Shown piece by piece: positions 27,564 through 35,155 of a DNA stretch of 44,676 nt. Position numbers and translations under genes: made by a program. Source of the DNA: Ignavibacteria bacterium (GTDB taxonomy: Bacteria; Bacteroidota; Ignavibacteria; UBA10030; SZUA-254). The stretch's first letter is position 1; every line of letters begins with the position of its first letter. Under the pieces are notes generated by a model, which worked only from the letters and a program-made list of their open reading frames with translations, was not told the DNA's origin and searched no databases. The stretch spans positions 1 to 44,676 of the forward strand of contig JACOSX010000131.1 in assembly GCA_016178625.1 (NCBI GenBank), written 5' to 3'.

Positions 27564-28691
27564 TCAAGCGGAGGTACTCACGCCTTTCTCCGCCCACACC
27601 TCTCCTCGCTCATATTTCTGAAACAGTTCTCCCCAATGCGTGGAAATTTTCCATCGCTCAAAGATTTTCCTGTCTTTAAGAGGCCATCGATAATAGTCAT
27701 GATATGCTTCTGATCCGAAGATAAACGCGTGCACCATCGGAGTGTGAAAGAACAGGTTCTGCATTCCTTTGAGGGGTCCGAACCAGGCAAGATTTCCGAA
27801 GAGACTGACGCCATTGTTGCCAACAGTGAAACCCCACGATTCTTGTGAGATATCACTTCCTACAACTTCGATCTCCCTGATATCCCCAACGCCAAGTTTG
27901 TCTTGATGAGCAACGTTGATGTACTCGATACTCAATGGATTAAATCCCATCATCTTCGCGGCAACTGCATCGATCGCTACTTGATCGGCACTGGCAAGCA
28001 TATAATCTTTCACAACCGGATACATTGTGCGAGGACCGGGTCCGTTCCCCGCAGTGGTTCCATCCATGAGGGCAAAGATTCCGGGGTGAATTTCTTTCTG
28101 GATGGCAAGCAGGTCGACGAGCGTCTTGTGGATCCAGCTATGCGTGTAATGGCGCTTCGTATTCAGCAATCCGCCAAATGCATTCTTCATTGCGCCGGTG
28201 GTAGTCGTGTAGATGTGACACTTGACTGTTGGGAGATGAACGATGTTTTTGCCCAAGAAATATTCCGGGATCGTGATTCCTTCTGGATAAATCTTATCCA
28301 GCACATGCATCGAGGTCTTGGGCTTATACGTGATCCATTGAATATCCTCTTCTTTGAAATTATATAGTACTGGAATATCATACCGCTTGAAAATCGGGAC
28401 GTAGTTGTTCAGATCTTCACCTTTGAAGGCGTTAGTCACGACGGTTTTATTCTGAACGCACACGAGCTCGCGATAGCCTGCGTTTCTCAGGGCAAGAATT
28501 GTTCCTTCCATCTGCCACGGAGTGGTGTTCGCTGCGGGAAATGGAAAATGCCACGAGATGTTATCCTTTATGATCGTGGTCGAGCCTTTCCTAAGCGTCT
28601 CCCCAACGCCTGCCATGTGCATGAGACGTTCAACGTCTTCCAGGATTGTTTCTGGTTGAACTTTTAAGACCGCAACTTTCGATTTTGCCAT
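27564..28691 (-). CDS. DUF362 domain-containing protein
   Basis: 375 residues. The N-terminal KVAVLKVQP stretch, KNIVHLPTVKCHIYTTTTGAMKNAFGGLLN and the DGTTAGNGPGPRT segment are the usual DUF362 landmarks. Many members carry a C-terminal ferredoxin domain; this one has no CxxCxxC cluster, so it is the iron-sulfur-free form. No signal peptide is seen. The function of the family is not established. It starts three bases after the prenyltransferase stop, so it is cotranscribed with UbiA and methylmalonyl-CoA mutase. Confidence 0.88.
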   Translation of the reverse strand: MAKSKVAVLKVQPETILEDVERLMHMAGVGETLRKGSTTIIKDNISWHFPFPAANTTPWQMEGTILALRNAGYRELVCVQNKTVVTNAFKGEDLNNYVPIFKRYDIPVLYNFKEEDIQWITYKPKTSMHVLDKIYPEGITIPEYFLGKNIVHLPTVKCHIYTTTTGAMKNAFGGLLNTKRHYTHSWIHKTLVDLLAIQKEIHPGIFALMDGTTAGNGPGPRTMYPVVKDYMLASADQVAIDAVAAKMMGFNPLSIEYINVAHQDKLGVGDIREIEVVGSDISQESWGFTVGNNGVSLFGNLAWFGPLKGMQNLFFHTPMVHAFIFGSEAYHDYYRWPLKDRKIFERWKISTHWGELFQKYERGEVWAEKGVSTSA

Positions 28692-28694
28692 ACC

Positions 28695-29576
28695 TTACTT
28701 CCTGTAAATGATAATCGACGCCGTGATAATCCACAGGACAATGTTGATTAACAACGGCCAATCCGTTAACGCTACCTTCGTAGGATTACCACCTTCTTCC
28801 TTCTTATGAACAAGATATAAATAACGAAAAATTCCATAAAGGACAAACGGCACCGTGTAGATGAGATTGGTCGTTCCAAATTTTTTTACCGTCTCCTCAG
28901 AGATCGTGTACAGTGCATACGACATGACCGTTGTGGCGGTGACGATCCCGATCATCTGATCGAGGAAATAAGGACTATAGTGTTCAAGAACCGCGCGATG
29001 GGTGTTCGCTTGCCCCTCTAAAACTGTTAACTCCTGTCTACGCTTACTGAATCCGAGGAAGAGAGACAGCAAGACCGTACAAATGATCAGCCACTCTGAC
29101 GTCGGAACGTTGATGAGTGCTGCCCCGGCAACTACTCGCAGCACGAAACCGGCAGCAATTGTCATTGCATCAAGGATGACGATCTGCTTCAACTTCAGCG
29201 TGTACGCCACATTGATGATGACATATGCGATGAGGATCCAACCGAATTCCATCCTCAAATAACACCCGCCAACAATTCCCGCGATAGATAACAATGCAGC
29301 AGCGCGGTATGCGGCGGAAACACTCAGCGTTCCGGAAGGAAGGGGTCGTTTTGATTTAACGGGATGGAGTTTATCTTTCTCCAGATCGATAATATCGTTA
29401 AGGATGTAAACGCTACTCGATATGAAGGAGAAAAGAAAAAACCCTTCAAGAGTCAGAACAAGATCGTCAGGATGGAACAAACGTCCGGAAAAGACGAGAG
29501 CTGCAAAGAGGAAGAAATTCTTGATCCACTGTTGAAGCCTCATCGAGGCAAGAATGTAGCCTACGGTGTTCTCCAA
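28695..29576 (-). CDS. UbiA-family prenyltransferase, decaprenyl-phosphate phosphoribosyltransferase-like
   Basis: 293 residues, eight to nine helices. The first Asp-rich motif reads NDIIDLEKDKLHPVKSKRP (60-78). The NDxxDxxxDxxHPxKxxRP form is characteristic of the Rv3806c-like group that transfers phosphoribose to polyprenyl phosphate; quinone and haem UbiA members differ here. The N-terminal LQQWIKNFF also fits. The first codon is TTG at 29576; an ATG at 29543 is an alternative. The product would feed arabinose-type glycan synthesis, but the epimerase partners DprE1/2 are not in the window. Confidence 0.85.
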   Translation of the reverse strand: MENTVGYILASMRLQQWIKNFFLFAALVFSGRLFHPDDLVLTLEGFFLFSFISSSVYILNDIIDLEKDKLHPVKSKRPLPSGTLSVSAAYRAAALLSIAGIVGGCYLRMEFGWILIAYVIINVAYTLKLKQIVILDAMTIAAGFVLRVVAGAALINVPTSEWLIICTVLLSLFLGFSKRRQELTVLEGQANTHRAVLEHYSPYFLDQMIGIVTATTVMSYALYTISEETVKKFGTTNLIYTVPFVLYGIFRYLYLVHKKEEGGNPTKVALTDWPLLINIVLWIITASIIIYRK

Positions 29577-29579
29577 GGA

Positions 29580-31244
29580 TTAGAATACAGCTGGTTCTTC
29601 GTACACTCCAAAGACCTCAGCGAGCGCGCTACACATTTCACCGAGGGTTACATACGCCTGGGTGCAATCAATAAGTCGCGGCATAAGATTGGAACCGTCT
29701 TCGCCGGCCTTTCGCAGTGCGTCCAACGTCTCGATAACTTTTTGTTGATCACGGGTCGCACGTACATCTGCCAAGCGTTTCTTTTGCTTCACCTCCACTT
29801 CAGGAGAGATCAATAAAATTGGAATTTCGATTTGTTCATGGTCTTCCACATAGTCATTGACACCGACGATGATCTTTTCCTTTCGATCCAACTCCTGTTG
29901 GTAGCGATACGCTGCTTCGGCAATCTCGCGTTGGAAAAATCCCATCTCAATCGCTGGGATGACTCCACCGAGCGAGGCAATTTTTTCGAAGTACATCTCA
30001 GCCTCCTTTTCCATCTTATCTGTTAATGCTTCGACAAAATAACTGCCCGCGAGAGGATCGATCGTGTTCGTCACCCCAATCTCGTGAGCGATAATCTGCT
30101 GGGTACGAAGCGCAATCTTCACTGCCTTCTCCGAGGGAAGAGCGAGTGTTTCATCCATTGAATTGGTATGAAGTGATTGGGTCCCTCCAAGAACGCCTGC
30201 AAGTGCTTCATATGCAGTACGGATGATGTTATTCTCGGGCTGTTGCGCCGTGAGAGTGCAGCCGGCGGTCTGTGTATGAAATCGCAGCATCCAGGATCGC
30301 GGATTCTTTGCGCCATATTTATTTCTTAAGCGTTTCGCGTAAATGCGCCGTGCCGCGCGAAATTTTGCAATCTCTTCAAAAAAGTCCAGATGAGAATTGA
30401 AGAAAAACGAAAGTCGAGGCGCGAACTCGTCTATATTCATTCCTTTTTCGAGACCCGCCTCAATGTAAGAAAATCCATCCGCGAGCGTAAAGGCAAGCTC
30501 CTGCACCGCCGTTGAACCCGCCTCTCGAATATGGTATCCGCTCACAGAAATCGGATTCCACTGCGGCATTTCCCGTGTGCAATACTCGAACATATCCGTA
30601 ATAATGCGCATTGATGGATGAGGTGGATAGATCCACTCTTTCTGAGCGATGTACTCCTTTAAAATGTCTGCTTGAATGGTTCCACGGAGCTGGTCTGGTC
30701 GCGCACCTTGTTTCTGCGCAACAACAATGTAGAACGCCAGAAGCATCGCAGATGGGGCATTGATGGTCATGGATGTCGAGATATCGCGAAGATTGATTCC
30801 CTGAAACAAAATTTCCATGTCGGCGAGGGAACTGACGGCAACTCCGCAGATTCCGACTTCACCTTCTGACTGAGGATCGTTTGCGTCTCGTCCCATCAAG
30901 GTTGGTAAATCAAAGGCAACAGATAACCCTGTCTGACCGTGCTCAAGCAAGTAATGGTACCGCTCGTTCGTATCTTCGGGAGTGCCAAAACCGGCAAACT
31001 GTCGCATGGTCCACAACTTTCCCCGGTACATGTTATGATGAATCCCTCGCGTGAACGGAAACTCACCGGGAAATCCAATGTCGGAAAGGTAATTCAGGTG
31101 GGCGATGTCATCAGGAGTGTAGAGCATCTCAATCGGTTCACCTGAAACCGTCGTGAACTTTATTGGCATCATCTTCGCGGCGCTGGCTTTGTCAGACCAC
31201 GATTGCTTCGCTGCCCGGATAGCATCTATTTGGTTTGTGCTCAC
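29580..31244 (-). CDS. Methylmalonyl-CoA mutase large subunit, catalytic domain only
   Basis: 554 residues, the usual length of the split alpha subunit. The substrate barrel begins with [31 protein letters not shown] (read in parts: TMRQFAGFG is diagnostic) and continues with [19 protein letters not shown]. The C-terminal B12-binding domain (DxHxxG) is absent, so it needs a separate small subunit encoded elsewhere. The enzyme interconverts succinyl-CoA and methylmalonyl-CoA. The start codon is GTG with GAAAGTG upstream. The prenyltransferase gene starts three bases after its stop. Confidence 0.92.
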   Translation of the reverse strand: MSTNQIDAIRAAKQSWSDKASAAKMMPIKFTTVSGEPIEMLYTPDDIAHLNYLSDIGFPGEFPFTRGIHHNMYRGKLWTMRQFAGFGTPEDTNERYHYLLEHGQTGLSVAFDLPTLMGRDANDPQSEGEVGICGVAVSSLADMEILFQGINLRDISTSMTINAPSAMLLAFYIVVAQKQGARPDQLRGTIQADILKEYIAQKEWIYPPHPSMRIITDMFEYCTREMPQWNPISVSGYHIREAGSTAVQELAFTLADGFSYIEAGLEKGMNIDEFAPRLSFFFNSHLDFFEEIAKFRAARRIYAKRLRNKYGAKNPRSWMLRFHTQTAGCTLTAQQPENNIIRTAYEALAGVLGGTQSLHTNSMDETLALPSEKAVKIALRTQQIIAHEIGVTNTIDPLAGSYFVEALTDKMEKEAEMYFEKIASLGGVIPAIEMGFFQREIAEAAYRYQQELDRKEKIIVGVNDYVEDHEQIEIPILLISPEVEVKQKKRLADVRATRDQQKVIETLDALRKAGEDGSNLMPRLIDCTQAYVTLGEMCSALAEVFGVYEEPAVF

Positions 31245-31412
31245 CGATCACTTTCTAGTTGTACATAGATAACATCATGACCACATCAAGATACAAATTA
31301 TGGCCTATTTTTCAAAGTTAGAAACGAATATCACCCGACCCAAATCTTCGGCAGTGAATGATAAGTAGCGATACGTCATTCCTTACCCACCTATCAGATC
31401 AACCGATTCAGC

Positions 31413-31598
31413 CTAATTTGGTTTCTTATCGTAATCAGCAATGAATTTCTTGATCGCATCAAAATGTTCGACGATCAACTTTGCTTTCGCGATACCAAAC
31501 GAGAAAGGAAACCGGGAACCTGGGTTCAGGATGAGAATCTTGTTCCCTTTATATTCGTCTACAACGGGTTTGGACGACTGCTGAACGTTTTCTTCCAT
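31413..31598 (-). CDS. Conserved-looking small protein, 61 residues
   Basis: ATG at 31598 with AAGGGGA some nine bases upstream. A disordered N-terminus (about 1-15) is followed by a compact part with YKGNKILILNPGSRFPFSFG and an amphipathic helix AKLIVEHFDAIKKFI. The ordered pattern of hydrophobics and glycines suggests a real folded protein. The family was not recognised. No terminator separates it from the mutase gene 168 bases away. Confidence 0.7.
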   Translation of the reverse strand: MEENVQQSSKPVVDEYKGNKILILNPGSRFPFSFGIAKAKLIVEHFDAIKKFIADYDKKPN

Positions 31599-31724
31599 GG
31601 ATGAAAATCCCCTTGTGATTGTTCGACCTTAGAACATACGAAAACTATTGATGAAAGTACACTTCTTTGAGAGACTCGGAGCTCAACTATGGAGGCTGAG
31701 GAATTACAGATCATCGCATACGAC

Positions 31725-31753
31725 TTGCAATCAAAAGAAATAGAACTTACCTT
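31725..31753 (+). promoter_or_regulatory. Candidate promoter of the GH76-like gene
   Basis: TTGCAA (31725-31730), 17 bases, TACCTT (31748-31753). The expected start near 31760 would leave an 18-base leader before the GTG start, similar to other short leaders here. Both hexamers are imperfect. Confidence 0.35.
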
Positions 31754-31777
31754 TATGATCAAAATTCAGAAAACTCT

Positions 31778-33016
31778 GTGACGCATTCCAGGAAATCAAA
31801 AAAGCACCAGACACCAGCCTCGACACCAAAGAAGAACCCGCGAAAAGGTAAACTCATCTTTCTCTGGACAATGGTAATCTTCGTCGGAGCCCTGCTTATT
31901 CTCTACATGACTCATCGCTCTTCGATTGGAGATCAATCATCCCTAACTGTGGCAGTTCATGAGCCTCCAAGAGTCAAAAAGCATGTTCAGGATAAATGGA
32001 TTGAACGCGCGTACGCAATTGATGAGTTGTTCCACCTTGTGTATACACCCTGCTGGGAAGGGGCTTATGGAGCAATTGGTGATGCATATCTTTTCGCTGC
32101 CGCGCACGATTCCTCTCTGCTGAGGTTTCACACCGTTGAACATGATATGAGAAAGATGTGTACCGGAACATGGGTTGATGATCGGGCGTGGATTTGTCTC
32201 GCAGAGATGCAATGGTGGAATCTCACGGGAAGGAGTAACGCTGCTCTCGTCGATGACGCCAAACATCGATATCTTGAGGCGCGCGCTGAAGGAAGATTAT
32301 CCAACGCCGAAGGCTTTTGGAGCTGGTACAATTATCCACCGAGCGCTCAGGTAGACCAACGGATATTCACCAATGGTGCCATGAACCAGATGGCATCAGT
32401 CGCGTGTTGGCTTTACCAAGCAACTGGGGAAAAGCACTTTCTCGATGATGCCTTGCTCGTTTGGAATGGAGATAAGACAGCTCCAGGAATCGAACAAACT
32501 CTGTACAAGGGTCATGGCAAATGGGAAGGTCGGCAGGGTTTAGCGGCATTTGGCAAACAACTTGCGTGGGAAGGAAGCGAATATTGTTCAGTTGGTGCCG
32601 CATTATATCGTGCGACGAACGACACCAAGTACAAACGCATAGTCATAGAAACGGCAAAACGCATTATAGATCCGAAGAACGGATGGGTTGATCCCCAGGA
32701 TTACTATCAAGTTCAGATGGATGGCAATGGAGCGTTTGTCAACTATCTTCTCGATGCATATTTGATGGCTCCGGATGATCTGCGAGAGCTTCCCTCAAAG
32801 ATTGAAAAAATGCTCGAACATGTCTGGTCAAATCATAACGGAACCGCAAAGGTGACGTTACACCGGGAAAACGACCACGGCATTCGCAATGGCTGGAATC
32901 CTTATGGTGGCGAGGATGGATACGGTGTGGACGAAGTTGGTACGGTCCATGCACAGGCCGAGGCGGTGAGGGCGTTCGGGATGTTTGCATATGTGATGAA
33001 TCTTAGAACGAAATAG
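31778..33016 (+). CDS. Membrane-anchored GH76-like glycoside hydrolase
   Basis: 412 residues from a GTG. A basic N-terminus (1-24) and one hydrophobic helix (25-44) make a signal anchor. The rest is an all-helical (alpha/alpha)6-type domain. WVDDRAWICLAEMQWW (132-147) carries the adjacent aspartates (134-135) that are catalytic in GH76 alpha-1,6-mannanases. The later repeats (TNGAMNQMASVACWLYQATG and VGAALYRATNDTKYK) follow the family helical pattern. It probably acts in the periplasm on mannan-like glycans; the substrate is inferred. Related GH88/GH105 folds are an alternative. It is a single-gene unit between two minus-strand genes. Confidence 0.72.
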   Translation: MTHSRKSKKHQTPASTPKKNPRKGKLIFLWTMVIFVGALLILYMTHRSSIGDQSSLTVAVHEPPRVKKHVQDKWIERAYAIDELFHLVYTPCWEGAYGAIGDAYLFAAAHDSSLLRFHTVEHDMRKMCTGTWVDDRAWICLAEMQWWNLTGRSNAALVDDAKHRYLEARAEGRLSNAEGFWSWYNYPPSAQVDQRIFTNGAMNQMASVACWLYQATGEKHFLDDALLVWNGDKTAPGIEQTLYKGHGKWEGRQGLAAFGKQLAWEGSEYCSVGAALYRATNDTKYKRIVIETAKRIIDPKNGWVDPQDYYQVQMDGNGAFVNYLLDAYLMAPDDLRELPSKIEKMLEHVWSNHNGTAKVTLHRENDHGIRNGWNPYGGEDGYGVDEVGTVHAQAEAVRAFGMFAYVMNLRTK

Positions 33017-33046
33017 CCAGTGGAGCACATACTGACAGACTCGGCG

Positions 33047-33463
33047 TCAATGACGATAGTGCTTTACAATTTGTCGAACCCGTTCCGTTGAAATACCAAA
33101 CCTCGAGGAAGTCTCTTCAAGAGCGGCGCTCTCAATGTTCAAGTCGACGACTTCAGACAATGAAAGTTGACGCTCGACGTCACTGAAATAATGTGAGACC
33201 AATTCGGCAATTGGCTTGCTAATTGTTGAACAGAGTTCGAGGTGAAATGATCGAGGAAAGACAAGGTTGACAAGCTTCTGAAATTCTACTCCCCAGTCGT
33301 GCATCACACGCATGTCAAATCCCTCCTCCGAAAGGACTTCCGATACGACAAGGAGTTTTCCCTGCGCACCCCACCGGTCATACTTTTCGATGTACCGCAG
33401 ATAGCGCGACTGTATCTTTTTGATCAATCCAGGATCATCATATCGTTTACTTACCGAAACCAA
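33047..33463 (-). CDS. Small protein with sigma-region-4-like helix-turn-helix
   Basis: 138 residues. The start is TTG with GGGAG seven bases upstream. The last ~30 residues, ALEETSSRFGISTERVRQI, closely follow the sigma-70 region 4.2 pattern (LEEVGERFGVTRERIRQI), the part that contacts the -35 element. No regions 1-3 are present. Residues 1-100 are helical with no known domain. It could be a stand-alone DNA-binding regulator or an anti-sigma-like factor; that is inference. It has no obvious operon partner. Confidence 0.7.
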   Translation of the reverse strand: MVSVSKRYDDPGLIKKIQSRYLRYIEKYDRWGAQGKLLVVSEVLSEEGFDMRVMHDWGVEFQKLVNLVFPRSFHLELCSTISKPIAELVSHYFSDVERQLSLSEVVDLNIESAALEETSSRFGISTERVRQIVKHYRH

Positions 33464-33792
33464 TTCCTGACTCCCATGAAATCATCGTTCTTCTCCCTAC
33501 AGCAATATATCTTTGATCGCTCGGTGAGGGTTCCTTGATAATGCAAGATAGATAATCACGGATTCTCGAAGGTGATTGGTGGCACGTTTATCCGTGCAAT
33601 TGGCTGGTCGCCGCGGATGAATACCCCCCCAATAAAGCCTTTCACAATAATGATATGATGACAAAACCGAGTAAATCATTCATTTGATTATAGAAAGCGG
33701 CGAAGCCGCAACTATCTCCCACCACTTTAGCAATTCGACCACAATATCTTACGTGACTCGAGTGGGGTTGAGTGCTTTTACAGAGAATCTGT
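33464..33792. other. Intergenic region with weak hairpin
   Basis: About 330 bases downstream of the isoaspartyl peptidase gene. A GCGGC/GCCGC stem with a three-base loop (33698-33710) is followed on the minus strand by TTTCTATAATC and may be a poor terminator. No other gene or RNA was recognised. Confidence 0.35.
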
Positions 33793-34854
33793 TCACTCTT
33801 TATAGATCTTCACTACCGGTTTACCATCATCATCGATATATGCACGGTACATCCCGGGAGTATTGAAGGAGATAGCAATGTTCCCATCTTTATCGATGGC
33901 GATCACTCCACCATCCCCACCGATCTCAGGGAGCTTTTTCATGACAACTGTTTCTGAAGCTTGCCCCACCGACATTCCACCATATTCCATCATTGCAGAG
34001 ATGTCGTGTGCAACAACCGACCGGATGAAGTATTCTCCTGTCCCCGTTGCAGAGACAGCACATGTGTGGTTATTCGCATACGTCCCGGCGCCAATAATGG
34101 GCGAATCACCTACCCTTCCAAATCGCTTGTTGGTTGTTCCTCCCGTAGAAGTTCCAGAGGCAAGATTACCCATCCGGTCAAGTGCAACACATCCCACTGT
34201 ACCATGTTTCTTCTCCGTCGAGTCTGACAATGCTTTCTTCTGCTGTTCCAATGAATCTTTCGTCCGCGTTTCCTCCTCTTTAGCCTGCTGGAGCTGCTTC
34301 CACCGGCGCTCCGTGTAGAAATATTCCTGAGGAACAAAGTGCATTCCCCGCTCCCTGGCAAACACCTCAGCACCTTCCCCAACCAACAAAACGTGAGGTG
34401 AATGTTCCATCACCATTCGTGCAAGACTGATAGGATTCTTGATGTGCTTTACCCCGGCAACGGCTCCTGCTTTCAATGTCTTGCCGTCCATGATGGCTGC
34501 GTCCAACTCATTCGTACCATCATGAGTGAAGACTGCTCCTTTGCCGGCATTAAATAATGGAGAGTCTTCCAGAATCTTGATCGTCGTTTCGACGGCATCC
34601 AAACTCGACCCGTCCTTTTTGAGAACGTCGTACCCAGCCAAGAGAGCTTCTGACAGTTTATCTCGGTATTGCATCTCAAGCTCAGGGGTCATATTCGCTT
34701 TGAGTATTGTCCCTGCGCCACCGTGGATTGCAAGCCGAACGGAAGGCCCTGATCGTTGCTGGCGCGAGTGTGTAGTAGGACTGCTGATGACAATAAGTGA
34801 TAGCATAATGAGGATACAACAATGTGTGTTCAAGCTGATGATTAGTTTTCCCAT
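33793..34854 (-). CDS. Isoaspartyl peptidase / L-asparaginase, exported
   Basis: 353 residues. A signal peptide (about 1-25, hydrophobic CILIMLSLIVISS) directs it to the periplasm. The family start LAIHGGAGTI is at 41-50. The catalytic threonine is Thr219 in KHGTVGCVALD, generated by autocleavage into alpha and beta chains. STGGTTNKRFGRVGDSPIIGAGTYAN holds the substrate-binding residues. A charged linker (about 185-215) sits before the cleavage site. It hydrolyses beta-aspartyl peptides and asparagine. Confidence 0.94.
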   Translation of the reverse strand: MGKLIISLNTHCCILIMLSLIVISSPTTHSRQQRSGPSVRLAIHGGAGTILKANMTPELEMQYRDKLSEALLAGYDVLKKDGSSLDAVETTIKILEDSPLFNAGKGAVFTHDGTNELDAAIMDGKTLKAGAVAGVKHIKNPISLARMVMEHSPHVLLVGEGAEVFARERGMHFVPQEYFYTERRWKQLQQAKEEETRTKDSLEQQKKALSDSTEKKHGTVGCVALDRMGNLASGTSTGGTTNKRFGRVGDSPIIGAGTYANNHTCAVSATGTGEYFIRSVVAHDISAMMEYGGMSVGQASETVVMKKLPEIGGDGGVIAIDKDGNIAISFNTPGMYRAYIDDDGKPVVKIYKE

Positions 34855-34990
34855 GTCGTGTCAACTCCTCTATGAATGTTGAGTGTGCCTCACCTTCACA
34901 GTGGCACCAGATGAAGTTCCGAAGCCTGGTCCTCCAAAAGGTACTAAGATCTAATGAAGGAATCAATACTGCTCATTTAGAAATATATAG

Positions 34991-35021
34991 ATTATAATCT
35001 CATTTTTATCACGGCGTGATA
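34991..35021 (-). promoter_or_regulatory. Perfect -10 with palindromic operator-like element at the -35
   Basis: TATAAT on the minus strand at 34991-34996. Where the -35 would lie there is instead a 15-base palindrome, TATCACG-G-CGTGATA (35007-35021), centred near position -30. The -35 itself is not consensus. This arrangement is typical of a regulated promoter bound by a dimeric factor. The predicted start is near 34984, about 130 bases before the peptidase gene. Confidence 0.4.
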
Positions 35022-35070
35022 TGTTATTTTCTCTACATGATCTTAACAAGAAATCAACTCGCTCATTCCA

Positions 35071-35106
35071 AAAATGAAAAGCCGATCCTGTTCAGAGGAT
35101 CGGCTT
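35071..35106 (-). terminator. Rho-independent terminator of the secreted IPT/TIG gene
   Basis: Minus strand: AAGCCGATCC and GGATCGGCTT form a perfect 10-bp stem with an 8-base loop, followed by TTCATTTTT. It starts about 50 bases after the stop. Confidence 0.88.
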
Positions 35107-35155
35107 ATCAATGGAAAGTCTTTCATGCAGGCTCTGTGAGCGTGAGAGCTCAACC

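Larger units (their letters stand above)
34855..35155. other. Regulatory intergenic region with a palindrome and terminator
   Basis: About 300 bases between the peptidase gene and the end of the secreted IPT/TIG gene. It contains the terminator at 35071-35106, a TATAAT (minus, 34991-34996) and a palindrome at 35007-35021, listed separately. No protein-like frame was found. Confidence 0.6.

Noticed and set aside
31689-31781. 30-codon leader ORF whose TGA overlaps the GTG of the GH76-like gene
   Set aside because: The candidate promoter (31725-31753) lies inside it, so its start would not be transcribed, and it has no good ribosome-binding site.
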